From assembly GCA_030602715.1 (NCBI GenBank), contig JAUVZD010000012.1:1-64000 (forward strand): a stretch of 64,000 nucleotides of DNA. Reading direction: 5' to 3'. The notes below the pieces were generated by a model. It saw nothing but the letters and a program-made list of their open reading frames with translations. It was not told where the DNA came from and made no database searches. Position numbers and translations under genes: made by a program. This DNA comes from Candidatus Coatesiibacteriota bacterium. Its GTDB lineage: Bacteria > RBG-13-66-14 > B26-G2 > JAUVZD01. This document shows positions 15,053 through 23,380 of the stretch, one piece after another (position 1 is the stretch's first letter; every line of letters begins with the position of its first letter).

Positions 15053-16300
15053 ATGATTGAACGCAACTATCCCTATCTTTGGTCGCTGGAGGAGGACTTC
15101 CTCCGCTGTATGCGCTGTGGCAAGTGCCACAGCATCTGCCCCCTCTACGAGCGCACCTCCAGGGAATTGATCGCCCCCCGGGGAAAGATCGCCCTATTGG
15201 AAGCGGTCCGTGACGGGGCTATGCCTTTGGATAGAGCCTTCACCGAAAGCATGGACCAATGCCTGCACTGTATGCTCTGCAAGGAGAACTGTCCGGCAGG
15301 GGTTGACTGGCCGAGGTTGGCATTTGCCGCCCGAGCTGAAAGTGTGCAAGGGGGATTCTTCGGACCCATAAAAAGCTTCCTTTTCCGCATCCTGCTCAAG
15401 CGTGGACGGCTCCTTCCTCCCATCACCACCAGCGGTGCGGTCCTCATCCGCCTGCTGGACTTCATTCTGCCTAAAAACAGCCCATGGCGAACCGCATTGC
15501 CCCTGCCCTCAATAACTCTGGACAGCATTCGCATCTTTCCCCGCCCAGCACCCAAGACCTTCCTATCCCAATTCGCCGGCTTCCATTCGGCGCAAGGTAA
15601 AAAGAGAGGGCGGGTGGTCTTTTTCGTGGGTTGTGCCACTAACCTGGTCAACACCACAATAGGCGAGGCTTTCGTCAAACTCTACACCTCCCTGGGCTAC
15701 GATGTGCTGGTTCCCGCCGAGCAGGGCTGTTGCGGGTTCCCCGCCCTGGGCTACGGGGATACATCCACCGCCCGTTACAGAGCAAATAAGCTGGCCGAGC
15801 TGTTGAAGGACATACAGGCAGACGCCCTGATCGTCCCCTGCGCAAGCGGCGGTCACATGATTAAAGAGGAGTATCCCCACTTCCTGGGTATAGACATACC
15901 GCTCCCCGTCTATGATTCGGTGGAGTTTCTACTGAAGGTGGAAGGCGTGGAGCTATCCCGCCGAGATGGTTTTCCACCCATGGTCTTCCACCTGCCCTGC
16001 CACCTGGGAAGGGGGCAGGAGCTTCCCCACCTGCACCAGAAGACGCTCTCCCGGGTGCTGGGGGAGAAATTCCTGGGAGCGGCTCTGGAGGGGGATTGCT
16101 GTGGCGCCGGGGGAACCTACCACATAACCCACTACGAAATGACCAAGGATATGGGCGAGGCAAAGGTGAAGACAATGGAGGAGATGGGTGGGGAGCTGAT
16201 GGTCACCTCCTGCCCCGGCTGTATGATGTATCTGGACGAGGCTCTGATAAAAGCGGGTCATCCGCCGAGCAAGCATATACTGGAGGTATTGGCGGGATAG
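15053..16300 (+). CDS. GlcF-like Fe-S oxidoreductase subunit
   Basis: 415 residues. Two 4Fe-4S motifs at the N-terminus (CMRCGKCHSICP, about 20; CLHCMLCKENCP, about 70) are followed by two CCG domains. Their CCGFPALGYG (about 226), CCGAGG (about 349) and CPGC (about 387) supply ligands. This is the layout of the iron-sulphur subunit of glycolate/lactate oxidase (GlcF, LldE/LutA relatives) and HdrB/D-like proteins. The FAD subunit (GlcD) that normally partners it is not next to it, so the electron donor is unknown. Start ATG at 15053 has no strong ribosome site. Confidence 0.85.
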   Translation: MIERNYPYLWSLEEDFLRCMRCGKCHSICPLYERTSRELIAPRGKIALLEAVRDGAMPLDRAFTESMDQCLHCMLCKENCPAGVDWPRLAFAARAESVQGGFFGPIKSFLFRILLKRGRLLPPITTSGAVLIRLLDFILPKNSPWRTALPLPSITLDSIRIFPRPAPKTFLSQFAGFHSAQGKKRGRVVFFVGCATNLVNTTIGEAFVKLYTSLGYDVLVPAEQGCCGFPALGYGDTSTARYRANKLAELLKDIQADALIVPCASGGHMIKEEYPHFLGIDIPLPVYDSVEFLLKVEGVELSRRDGFPPMVFHLPCHLGRGQELPHLHQKTLSRVLGEKFLGAALEGDCCGAGGTYHITHYEMTKDMGEAKVKTMEEMGGELMVTSCPGCMMYLDEALIKAGHPPSKHILEVLAG

Positions 16301-16340
16301 ATTAACTACGGATGATATATACCTCTACTGCAAAATTAAT

Positions 16341-16370
16341 AAAAAACAAGCGCCGCATCCCAGCGGCGCT
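16341..16370 (-). terminator. Terminator of the DUF4352 lipoprotein gene
   Basis: Perfect eight-pair hairpin AGCGCCGC-ATCCCA-GCGGCGCT, followed on the minus strand by TTGTTTTTTATT. It lies between two convergent genes. Confidence 0.8.
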
Positions 16371-16396
16371 CAATGTTTCCTACAAAGACCAGCCCA

Positions 16397-16981
16397 CTAA
16401 GCCGGAGGCTCCTCGTATGGCGTCTCCTTACTCAACTCAAATTTGACCTTGGATGGGTCGTCGTATTTGAACTTGCCGGCGGTGAAGACCAGCCCCTCTA
16501 TATCCTTAGGCACTTCAAAGGCTACGATACCTTTTGCGGTCTTACCCGGCTCAATCATACCGTCGGTGAAGGCATCCTTTTTCTTATACTTTATGGGCTC
16601 AAACTCCTTGGTGCCCTTACCTTTCAGGCGGAAGGACATACTACTGGCAACCATGAAAACTCCGCCCTGGGCGTGAGCCACTTCCACATCAATCAGCACC
16701 AGGACATTACCCTCTTTGGAGGGTTTGAGCTTGTCGTCGCCAGCAAGAAGCTCCCAGGTCTTTACTGTAACCTTATGTTCACCTACGGTCTTGGTCTCAT
16801 CCTGGGTAAACTTGGTGGGTTCGGCTTCCTCCTCCGGCTCTAGGACCTCCTCCTCGGCGACCCCTTCCTCCACCGCTTCCTCTTCCTCGGCTTCCTCCTT
16901 CTTGCAGGCGGTGAAGAGAGCCGTGGACAGGGTGAGAGCCAGTGCTAAAAATAAGATTAAGGCGAATTTAGCTGTATCCAT
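16397..16981 (-). CDS. DUF4352 lipoprotein
   Basis: 194 residues; ATG at 16981 with AAGGAGG upstream. Signal peptide with lipobox LFTAC (lipid Cys at about 26), a Glu-rich acidic linker (about 28-55), then one beta-sandwich domain of the DUF4352 type. That domain shows KTVGEHKVTV, then NVLVLIDVEVAH, then GMIEPGKTAKGIVAFEVP. Such Ig-like lipoproteins sit on the envelope surface or in the periplasm; their ligands are unknown. It has its own promoter and terminator, so it is a single-gene unit. Confidence 0.78.
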   Translation of the reverse strand: MDTAKFALILFLALALTLSTALFTACKKEEAEEEEAVEEGVAEEEVLEPEEEAEPTKFTQDETKTVGEHKVTVKTWELLAGDDKLKPSKEGNVLVLIDVEVAHAQGGVFMVASSMSFRLKGKGTKEFEPIKYKKKDAFTDGMIEPGKTAKGIVAFEVPKDIEGLVFTAGKFKYDDPSKVKFELSKETPYEEPPA

Positions 16982-17032
16982 AGTTGCATTCCTCCTTGGA
17001 GAAATTTATGGGATAATTTAGGATTTAGCGGC

Positions 17033-17061
17033 ATTATAACAGAAAAAGGGTGGGATGTAAA
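17033..17061 (-). promoter_or_regulatory. Promoter of the DUF4352 lipoprotein gene
   Basis: On the minus strand TTTACA (17056-17061) and a perfect TATAAT (17033-17038) with a 17-base spacer, about 52 bases before the start codon. Confidence 0.75.
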
Positions 17062-17116
17062 TAGGGGGATTGGTTAAAGCACACATAAATAGTTGTATTT
17101 TTCTATGACAAAAGGC

Positions 17117-17154
17117 TTGACAGAAATGTCGGCACATATTGAAAAGTGCCGACA
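17117..17154 (+). promoter_or_regulatory. AbiEi promoter with inverted-repeat operator
   Basis: TTGACA at 17117-17122 is followed by a perfect nine-base inverted repeat, TGTCGGCAC (17127-17135) and GTGCCGACA (17146-17154), with a ten-base spacer. The repeat covers the expected -10 region just ahead of the AbiEi gene. AbiEi antitoxins are known to repress their own operon through upstream inverted repeats, so this is the likely operator. Confidence 0.72.
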
Positions 17155-17174
17155 ATTTCGTAAAATTTTTTGCC

Positions 17175-17783
17175 ATGGCTACGAATGATTACAGGGACAT
17201 TAAAGGGCTTATAGCCGACAAGTATCACGGATTTATTCGCCAAAAACAAGCGAATAATGAGAATGTCTCCGCCTATATGCTCAGAATGATGGTCAACCTC
17301 GGAATCCTGGAAAAGATCGGTCGTGGGCTTTATGTGCTCAAAGATTATCCCTTTTCATACCATGAAAGCCTGATAGAAGCATGTAAAAAAGTGCCCAATG
17401 GAGTAGTCTGTCTAACCTCAGCTCTCGCCTACTATGAACTAACGGATACCATACCCCATCAGGTTCACATGGCGATAGAAAGGAAGTCCCGAGCACCTAG
17501 GGTTGATTATCCGCCGATTAAATTCTTCTGGTTTTCAAAGAAAGCGTATGATTCAGGAATAATTGTAAGCGAGGAAAGAGGCGGAGAGGTAAAAATATAT
17601 GCTCCCGAAAAATCAATCGCCGATTCATTCAAATACAGAAATAAGATAGGTGAGAATATAGCCATTGAGGTGCTGAAAGAATACATTTCAAGGGGCAATT
17701 ATAATATTGATAAGCTTATCAATTACTCAAAGATATGCCGGGTTGAGGGAATTGTGACACAAACCCTTAAGGGAATACTTTGA
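17175..17783 (+). CDS. AbiEi-type antitoxin/transcription regulator
   Basis: 202 residues from ATG at 17175. A TTG at 17139 in the same frame lies inside the operator and is less likely. The N-terminal winged helix (AYMLRMMVNLGILEKIGRGL, then YVL) and the domain with CLTSALAYYELTDTIPHQV are typical of AbiEi, the antitoxin of type IV AbiE systems. AbiEi also represses its own promoter, and a perfect inverted repeat lies just upstream. The gene ends in CTTTGA, where the TTG start of the toxin remnant overlaps the stop. Intact, but its toxin is truncated. Confidence 0.82.
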   Translation: MATNDYRDIKGLIADKYHGFIRQKQANNENVSAYMLRMMVNLGILEKIGRGLYVLKDYPFSYHESLIEACKKVPNGVVCLTSALAYYELTDTIPHQVHMAIERKSRAPRVDYPPIKFFWFSKKAYDSGIIVSEERGGEVKIYAPEKSIADSFKYRNKIGENIAIEVLKEYISRGNYNIDKLINYSKICRVEGIVTQTLKGIL

Positions 17784-17878
17784 AGAAAGAGGGAACCAAA
17801 AATATCTCAATTTCAATTCTTGATAGGCTAAAAAACCTCGCCAAAAAGTGGAACCCGATACAAATGAAGTGGAAATAA
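17780..17878 (+). pseudogene. AbiEii toxin remnant (N-terminus only)
   Basis: A 32-residue frame starts with TTG overlapping the AbiEi stop codon, the usual coupling of abiEi and abiEii. Its sequence (KNISISILDRLKNLAKKWN) matches the typical first helix of AbiEii nucleotidyltransferase toxins, and it then ends at TAA. The nucleotidyltransferase core (normally 200 or more residues) is missing: the exporter permease gene ends at 17902 on the other strand. The toxin gene has been deleted except for its beginning. Confidence 0.6.
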
Positions 17879-17901
17879 CCTATTCCTCAGTAACCCCCCC
17901 C

Positions 17902-19152
17902 TCACTCATAATGTAGCGCCACTATCGGGTCCAGTTTGCTCGCCTTGTAGGCGGGGTAGAACCCGAAGAAGAGACCCACCCCGGCGCTGAAGAAGAAGCC
18001 CAGCCCCACCGACCACAGGGGTATCGCCTTGGGCAGACCGGTGGATGCGGACACCGCCAGAGCCACAGCCACCCCCACGATGATGCCCAGCGCCCCGCCG
18101 ACCAGAGAGAGAGTTGCCGCCTCGGTCAGAAACTGCAGGAGAATCTCCCTCCTGCGGGCGCCCACCGCCTTGCGGATGCCTATCTCCCGGGTGCGCTCGG
18201 TAACCGAGACCAACATAATGTTCATTATCCCTATTCCTCCTACCAAAAGGGAGATTGCCGCCACTCCCACCATCACCGCATAAGCCACCCCGGTAATTTG
18301 ATTGTATAGCTCCATAAGCGAGTCCTGGGTGATAATCTCAAAGTTGTTGGGCTCATCGGGGCTCACCCCCCGTCTTCTGCGCAGAAGCTCCTCCACCTGG
18401 TCTATTGCCGCCGGTAGCTCCTTCTCGCTTACCGCCTGCACCGAAATCAAGCTATAGTATTCGTCCTCACCAAAGAGCTTATCAAAAGTTGTGTGGGGCA
18501 GGAGGATAAATTTGTCCATAGACTCGCCCAGGAATTGACCCTTCTGAGCCAGAACGCCCACCACCAGGAAACGCCGTCCCTTGATGTGTATATCCTTGCC
18601 GATGGGGTCCTCCACGGTGAAGAGGGAGTCAGCCACCTCGTAGGCGAGCACACATACATCCTTGGAGGCGAGAATGTCTTCATCGGTAAGTTCCCTTCCA
18701 TCGGTCAGCTCATACTCATTGACCGAGAGATAGCTGGCTCCTGCACCGCCTATGGAGATATTGCCCACATCTCTGTTGGCATACTTGATGCGGGCAATAG
18801 ACCATTTTTCCGGGCTTGTCGCCAGCACCGCCGGGCACTGCTCCTCAATGGTGTAGGCATCCTCAATGGTGATATCGGCCCGCTTGCGTATCTCCGGGTC
18901 GGTAGGACCGAAGTGGACCACCGGCTGTTTGGTGATGTATATGACATTGGAGCCCAAAGCACCTATCTGGCGAGCCATGGACTGGTTCAACCCCTCTATG
19001 ATGGAGAGCATCCCCACCACGGTCATCACCCCGATAATTACGCCGAGCAGGGTAAGGATGGTGCGCATCTTGTTAGTCCTAAGCGAATCCAGAGCTAAGC
19101 ACAGAGCGTCCACAAAGGCGGAAAGCGGTAGGGCGAAAAAGGGAATTCTCAT
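17902..19152 (-). CDS. MacB/FtsX-type ABC transporter permease 3
   Basis: 416 residues from ATG at 19152 (MRIPFFALPL). The frame extends upstream, but this start matches that of the sister permease at 21083. Layout: membrane helix (TILTLLGVIIGVMTVVGMLS), a large periplasmic MacB_PCD-like domain (about 70-270), then the three-helix FtsX domain containing GGIGIMNIMLVSVTERTREIG. It has no ATPase domain of its own. It is the last gene of a long leftward cluster and is closest in sequence to permease 2. A single methyltransferase gene separates the two. Confidence 0.88.
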   Translation of the reverse strand: MRIPFFALPLSAFVDALCLALDSLRTNKMRTILTLLGVIIGVMTVVGMLSIIEGLNQSMARQIGALGSNVIYITKQPVVHFGPTDPEIRKRADITIEDAYTIEEQCPAVLATSPEKWSIARIKYANRDVGNISIGGAGASYLSVNEYELTDGRELTDEDILASKDVCVLAYEVADSLFTVEDPIGKDIHIKGRRFLVVGVLAQKGQFLGESMDKFILLPHTTFDKLFGEDEYYSLISVQAVSEKELPAAIDQVEELLRRRRGVSPDEPNNFEIITQDSLMELYNQITGVAYAVMVGVAAISLLVGGIGIMNIMLVSVTERTREIGIRKAVGARRREILLQFLTEAATLSLVGGALGIIVGVAVALAVSASTGLPKAIPLWSVGLGFFFSAGVGLFFGFYPAYKASKLDPIVALHYE

Positions 19153-19233
19153 GGCGTTATTCAGCGTGAATGAAGGACATAAAAAAAGCCCAAAAAGGGT
19201 TTGGTGGATTATAACATAAACCCGGTCCAATCA

Positions 19234-19761
19234 CTATTTAATGAAGCAATATGTTTTTTTATGCTTTCTCAAAAGCTTAAAAAGCCCGCCTTTTGTCACC
19301 TCAGACAATATCTCTTCCTCTTTCATGTGGTGGTCGCTGAAGGACAAAATAGAATTTGGCTTCATTATCCGATTCAATTCTTTCATTACACTATCCAGGT
19401 CGCATAAATGGTGGAATACATCATACAATAGTACAAAATCTACGCTGCCTTCTTCTAACCCGGTCGAGCAATCGGAATAGATCGCTTCAATGTTAGATAA
19501 TCCTCTTTTCTCTGCGAATCTTTTGACTCTTTTTATTGCGCTAGGGTGGATATCCAGAGCATAGACTTTTCCATCCTTCCCCACCAACCGAGACGCAGCG
19601 AATGAATAACTTCCCGGTCCACAGCCGAAATCAAGGACATGCGAACCCGGCTTAATGCCGGCTTCATTCAAGAATTCCCTCGGAGGTATAAATAAATCCC
19701 GAAACTTATAGAAAAATGCCATCACTGCGAAACCAAAGTTACTCTCACGTTTGTCGGTCAT
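19234..19761 (-). CDS. Class I SAM-dependent methyltransferase
   Basis: 175 residues. SAM-binding motif I VLDFGCGPGSYS at about 42-53, acidic motif II ALDIHP, and the YDVFHHL segment place it in the Methyltransf_11/UbiE-like class. It is inserted between two exporter permeases in the same direction (48 bases after one, 82 before the next coding start). It is therefore likely co-transcribed and may modify an exported compound; this link is inference from position only. The C-terminus is short (ends KKTYCFIK) but the core fold is complete. Confidence 0.82.
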   Translation of the reverse strand: MTDKRESNFGFAVMAFFYKFRDLFIPPREFLNEAGIKPGSHVLDFGCGPGSYSFAASRLVGKDGKVYALDIHPSAIKRVKRFAEKRGLSNIEAIYSDCSTGLEEGSVDFVLLYDVFHHLCDLDSVMKELNRIMKPNSILSFSDHHMKEEEILSEVTKGGLFKLLRKHKKTYCFIK

Positions 19762-19808
19762 AATTACCTCCAGTCATTTTGCCTTATTCAGGAATTCCAC
19801 GCCAGCAC

Positions 19809-21083
19809 TCACTCATAATGCAACGCCTCTATGGGATCCAGCTTGCTTGCCTTGTATGCCGGGTATATCCCGAAGAAGAGACCCACCCCCACGCTGAAGG
19901 AGAAGCCCAGCCCCACCGACCACAGGGGGATGGTGCGGGGCAGACCGGTGGCGCTTGCCACCCCTAACGCCACCAACACCCCCACTATGATGCCTATGGT
20001 TCCGCCTACAATTGATAAGCCGGCGGATTCGGTGATGAACTGGCGCAGGATGTCCCTCCTTCTTGCCCCTACCGCCTTACGCACCCCTATCTCCCGGGTG
20101 CGCTCAATCACCGCCACCAGCATAATGTTCATTATGCCGATACCCCCCACCAGAAGAGAGATCGCCGCCACACCCACCATAATAGCGTAAGCCGCGCCGG
20201 TTATCTGATTGTACAGGTCCATCAGTGTGTCCTGAGTATATATCTCAAAATCGTTCTCCTCATCGGCGGCTACCCCCCGTCTAAGACGCAATATCCTTTC
20301 AGACTGGTCTATAGCCGCAGGTAGCTCCTCTTTGCTTATCGCCTGGATGAAGAAGTGGAGATAATACTCATCCTTGCTGAAGAGCTTCTCAAAGGTGCTG
20401 TGGGGGATGAGCACATAGTTGTCCTGAGAGTTGCCCAGGAACTGCCCTTTGGGCTCAATTACTCCCACCACCAGGAACCGCTGACCCTTGATGCGCACCT
20501 CCTTGCCCAGGGGGTCCTCGTAGCCGAAGAGAGCCTCCGCCGGCTCGTTTGCCAGGACGCAGACATGACGGGTGGCGAGGATGTCCTCGTCGGTGAGCGC
20601 CCGGCCTCCGGAAAGTTCGTTGTTGTTAACCAAGAGGTAATCGGCGCCGGCGCCGCCTATTCCGCAAGCCTCCGAGGTTTCGTGACCCTTATACTTGACC
20701 TTGGAGTGCGCCCAACACTCCGGGCTTATGGCAAGGATTGAGGGGCACCCCTCGGCGAGGGCATAGGCGTCATCTATGGTCAGGTCCTTGCGATTGCGGA
20801 TGCCCGGGTCTTGATGGGGACCGAAGCTGACCGCCGGATTTTTGGAGATGACGAAAAGGTTGGAGCCCATCTCGCCGATTCGCTCAGCCATGGATTGGTT
20901 CAGCCCCTCTATGATGGAGAGCATCCCCACCACGGTCATCACTCCGATGATGATGCCCAGCAGGGTGAGGATGGTGCGCAGTTTGTTCGCCCTAAGGGAC
21001 TCAAAAGCCATACGCCAGGAGTCCAGCAGGCGGGCGAGGCTGAAACTACGGAACCAGTTGATGGGTGAGCGAGATATTCTCAC
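19809..21083 (-). CDS. MacB/FtsX-type ABC transporter permease 2
   Basis: 424 residues from GTG at 21083, with GAGGAAGC upstream; this start (MRIS) parallels that of permease 3. A TTG at 21101 overlapping the previous stop is an alternative. First helix TILTLLGIIIGVMTVVGML, periplasmic domain, and FtsX domain with GGIGIMNIMLVAVIERTREIG. Strongly similar to permease 3 along its whole length and less so to permease 1. It lacks an ATPase domain and would rely on the single MacB-type ATPase at 24667. Confidence 0.88.
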   Translation of the reverse strand: MRISRSPINWFRSFSLARLLDSWRMAFESLRANKLRTILTLLGIIIGVMTVVGMLSIIEGLNQSMAERIGEMGSNLFVISKNPAVSFGPHQDPGIRNRKDLTIDDAYALAEGCPSILAISPECWAHSKVKYKGHETSEACGIGGAGADYLLVNNNELSGGRALTDEDILATRHVCVLANEPAEALFGYEDPLGKEVRIKGQRFLVVGVIEPKGQFLGNSQDNYVLIPHSTFEKLFSKDEYYLHFFIQAISKEELPAAIDQSERILRLRRGVAADEENDFEIYTQDTLMDLYNQITGAAYAIMVGVAAISLLVGGIGIMNIMLVAVIERTREIGVRKAVGARRRDILRQFITESAGLSIVGGTIGIIVGVLVALGVASATGLPRTIPLWSVGLGFSFSVGVGLFFGIYPAYKASKLDPIEALHYE

Positions 21084-21097
21084 AGCTTCCTCATTTA

Positions 21098-21664
21098 TCA
21101 ATCACCAAACGGTTGATTGGCACTTTCAAGAAAGGCGACCTCGGAGAGTGGCTTTCTCGGGCGCCTGCTCTTATTTTCTATGGTCTTTCCCATAAATTCC
21201 ACGCCGTCTTCGGTTTGATAATAACCGAAGGGGATGATGGAAATTATCTGCCAGTGCCGGGGAATATCCAATAGCTTACGAACCTCTCTCTTGCTGAAGG
21301 TTAAAATCCACACCCCGCCCAGACCCAGAGCGTGTATCGCCAGCAGGATATTCTGAATCGCCGCCGAAGTGTCCAGGACATAACACAGGTCGTTCTCGTC
21401 ATACCTCTCCCAGGTGTCATGTGGATTGGCGCAGGCGACTACTATTGCCGGGGCGTTCTCCACCCAAGGCTGGTGGGCATAGGGGTCAAACTGTTTCATC
21501 TTCTCCCTGTCGGTAACCACGATGAAGCGCCAGGGTTGGCGGTTGCCCCCGGAGGGTGCCTGAACGCCCGCCTCCAGTATCTTCTTGATTACGTCTTTCG
21601 GGATCTCCTTATCCAGAAAAGCCCTAATGCTCTTTCTGGTGAGGATTGCTTTTAGTGCTTCCAT
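21098..21664 (-). CDS. Nitroreductase family protein
   Basis: 188 residues from ATG at 21664, with AAGGAGA upstream. A longer frame exists but runs into the preceding gene. FMN-binding pattern of the nitroreductase fold: RKSIRAFLDK at the N-terminus, APSGGNRQPWRFIVV (about 38-52), and a C-terminal IIPFGYYQTEDG. Members reduce nitro groups, quinones or flavins, or act in cofactor and natural-product tailoring. Its end runs almost into the start of permease 2, implying co-transcription within the exporter cluster. Substrate unknown. Confidence 0.86.
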   Translation of the reverse strand: MEALKAILTRKSIRAFLDKEIPKDVIKKILEAGVQAPSGGNRQPWRFIVVTDREKMKQFDPYAHQPWVENAPAIVVACANPHDTWERYDENDLCYVLDTSAAIQNILLAIHALGLGGVWILTFSKREVRKLLDIPRHWQIISIIPFGYYQTEDGVEFMGKTIENKSRRPRKPLSEVAFLESANQPFGD

Positions 21665-21821
21665 TGGGGCTGTCTCCTTGTGTTGAATAGAATTTCGTAA
21701 GTGTTTGCGAAGCGCTAAAGACAAGTTGGGAAAATCTTGGATTTTCCTTTCATCTGCTGTTAAGCGACCAATCAGATGAACCCTTGAAAGTGCCCACCGT
21801 TTTGCCCGGCCTCTCATCTTT

Positions 21822-22433
21822 CTAAATCCACTTTTTTGTGTATTTCGAGTAATTATATTCATCTATAAGCTTGATGAGTGTTTTATCTGACCGTCCGATG
21901 TACTCTCTAACTTCATTTACTATGGTTTTTGTAATCCTGCAGAATGAAACATATTTCTCCGCAGGATTTTCGTTATAGTAGCACCTATAAGCTCTTGCTA
22001 TTTTATCATCCCAAATGGGAAAAAATTTAGGGGCTAAAAGGTGCAAACCTTTTGCTACTGCGACTGGACTCTTAGTCCCTCGCTTCTTGCCTGAATCAAT
22101 TTGCAGAGCTTCAAGGAATTTTGCGAATAAATCTTTTATATCATCCTCATCAGAGTTTAACAAGCTGGAGATATTCCTGTTTCTAAATTTTCCAATTTTT
22201 TGGAAATTATTAGTTATACATTTCTCAAGTTTATCGAAATTGAAAATCCCATATCTGTAAAATGCCTGATTCCATGTTAGTAACAATACACCCAACCCAT
22301 CTGCCATATCCGAAGGTTTGCCCCAAAAATGTGATACGAGGAAAGTTGCTACTTTGTACATAGCATCACGCTTTTCGTGTTTTTCAAATTCCTCGCAACC
22401 CTTGAGAAATTCTTCCCGATTCGGGATAACCAT
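21822..22433 (-). CDS. Hypothetical protein in the exporter cluster
   Basis: 203 residues, not recognised. ATG at 22433 comes one base after the stop of the GNAT gene, with its ribosome site (GGAGG) inside that gene's end, so translation is probably coupled. The sequence is mostly helical, with a hydrophobic stretch ADGLGVLLLTWNQAFYRYG and a conserved-looking GTKSPVAVAKGLHLLAPKFF, then PIWDDKIARAY. The Trp-Asp-Asp-Lys segment resembles a pattern seen in uncharacterised alpha-helical proteins. No signal peptide. Confidence 0.6.
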   Translation of the reverse strand: MVIPNREEFLKGCEEFEKHEKRDAMYKVATFLVSHFWGKPSDMADGLGVLLLTWNQAFYRYGIFNFDKLEKCITNNFQKIGKFRNRNISSLLNSDEDDIKDLFAKFLEALQIDSGKKRGTKSPVAVAKGLHLLAPKFFPIWDDKIARAYRCYYNENPAEKYVSFCRITKTIVNEVREYIGRSDKTLIKLIDEYNYSKYTKKWI

Positions 22434-22434
22434 A

Positions 22435-23268
22435 TTATCTTACCTCCAATGCCTCTTCCAACTTGTCACGGATCTCTTCTTTTTCAGGTGGACCCCAAAA
22501 CTCAGCGGGCTTGCCATTAAAGAACGCTTTGCTCCACAGTGAAATCCCGTATTTTAATAACACCTCTGGGTCATCAATGCAGATGTCATTGACAATTACT
22601 TTGTCACCGAACTCCTCACAAACTTCCCGTATATTGAAAATTGTCCAAGGTCCTACAATGGGGCAAATGGAAGACCAAAACACATCCACCACAACTTTTC
22701 CTTGCACAGGCTCATATTTGTATTTTTCCTCCAAGCAAACTGCCGAAGGCAACTGAACAGGTCCAAATCTTCTGATGAGCATCTTTAAACCCTCATTTTC
22801 AAACTCCTCAAAAGCGAATCTTGCAAAGAAAGCAACCATATCCTCCGTGTAGGCAAAACCCAAAGGGGTTACAATCCCCTTACATTTGCCCTTCACATCC
22901 TCTATCATCGCTTGAACCAGAGCGCTACCACACCCGGGAATCCGCTTTCTCTGAGATGGGTCAGGAAATGGTGGAGTATGCGGAGCTACCATACAATTAA
23001 CAATGTAGAGGTCTTTCCCCTCATAGAAGTTGGAGAGTTCAATGGGCATATATTCAATGAACCCAACCGCTCCTTCATCTTCATATGCGATTTGGGCTGA
23101 GAGCCCTTTGGGCATCATCTTTTTGAGCCACTCTGCCTTTATTTTTGCCGCACGGAGTATAGTACGTTCTTGTTCTGTAAGTTCTGACTCCCTCCCTAAG
23201 ATGCGGTAACCACTTCCGCAACAAGCCTCGGCAATTATTGTGTCCTTGTCCAACGGTTTTATTTCCAT
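22435..23268 (-). CDS. GNAT acetyltransferase with YoaP-like C-terminal domain
   Basis: 277 residues; ATG at 23268 after AAGGAC. The N-terminal about 170 residues form a GNAT fold, with strand IAYEDEGAVGFIEYMPIE, the acetyl-CoA loop region RKRIPGCGSALVQAMI and a TPLGFAYTED segment. The C-terminal about 90 residues (VVVDVFWSSICP, DPEVLLKYGI, FFNGKP) have the thioredoxin-like arrangement seen in YoaP-type proteins, with a single Cys instead of a CxxC pair. Acceptor substrate unknown. It sits between permease 1 and the unknown gene, in the same direction. Confidence 0.75.
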   Translation of the reverse strand: MEIKPLDKDTIIAEACCGSGYRILGRESELTEQERTILRAAKIKAEWLKKMMPKGLSAQIAYEDEGAVGFIEYMPIELSNFYEGKDLYIVNCMVAPHTPPFPDPSQRKRIPGCGSALVQAMIEDVKGKCKGIVTPLGFAYTEDMVAFFARFAFEEFENEGLKMLIRRFGPVQLPSAVCLEEKYKYEPVQGKVVVDVFWSSICPIVGPWTIFNIREVCEEFGDKVIVNDICIDDPEVLLKYGISLWSKAFFNGKPAEFWGPPEKEEIRDKLEEALEVR

Positions 23269-23380
23269 CTTATCGTCCTTTTCTTATCTGAAATCAACAA
23301 TTCCGCTCATTTTTCTGCCAGTCTGCAAAACCCCGTCCTGAGTATGGTTTGAGTAAACATTGAGAACCTCGGACACCCCC

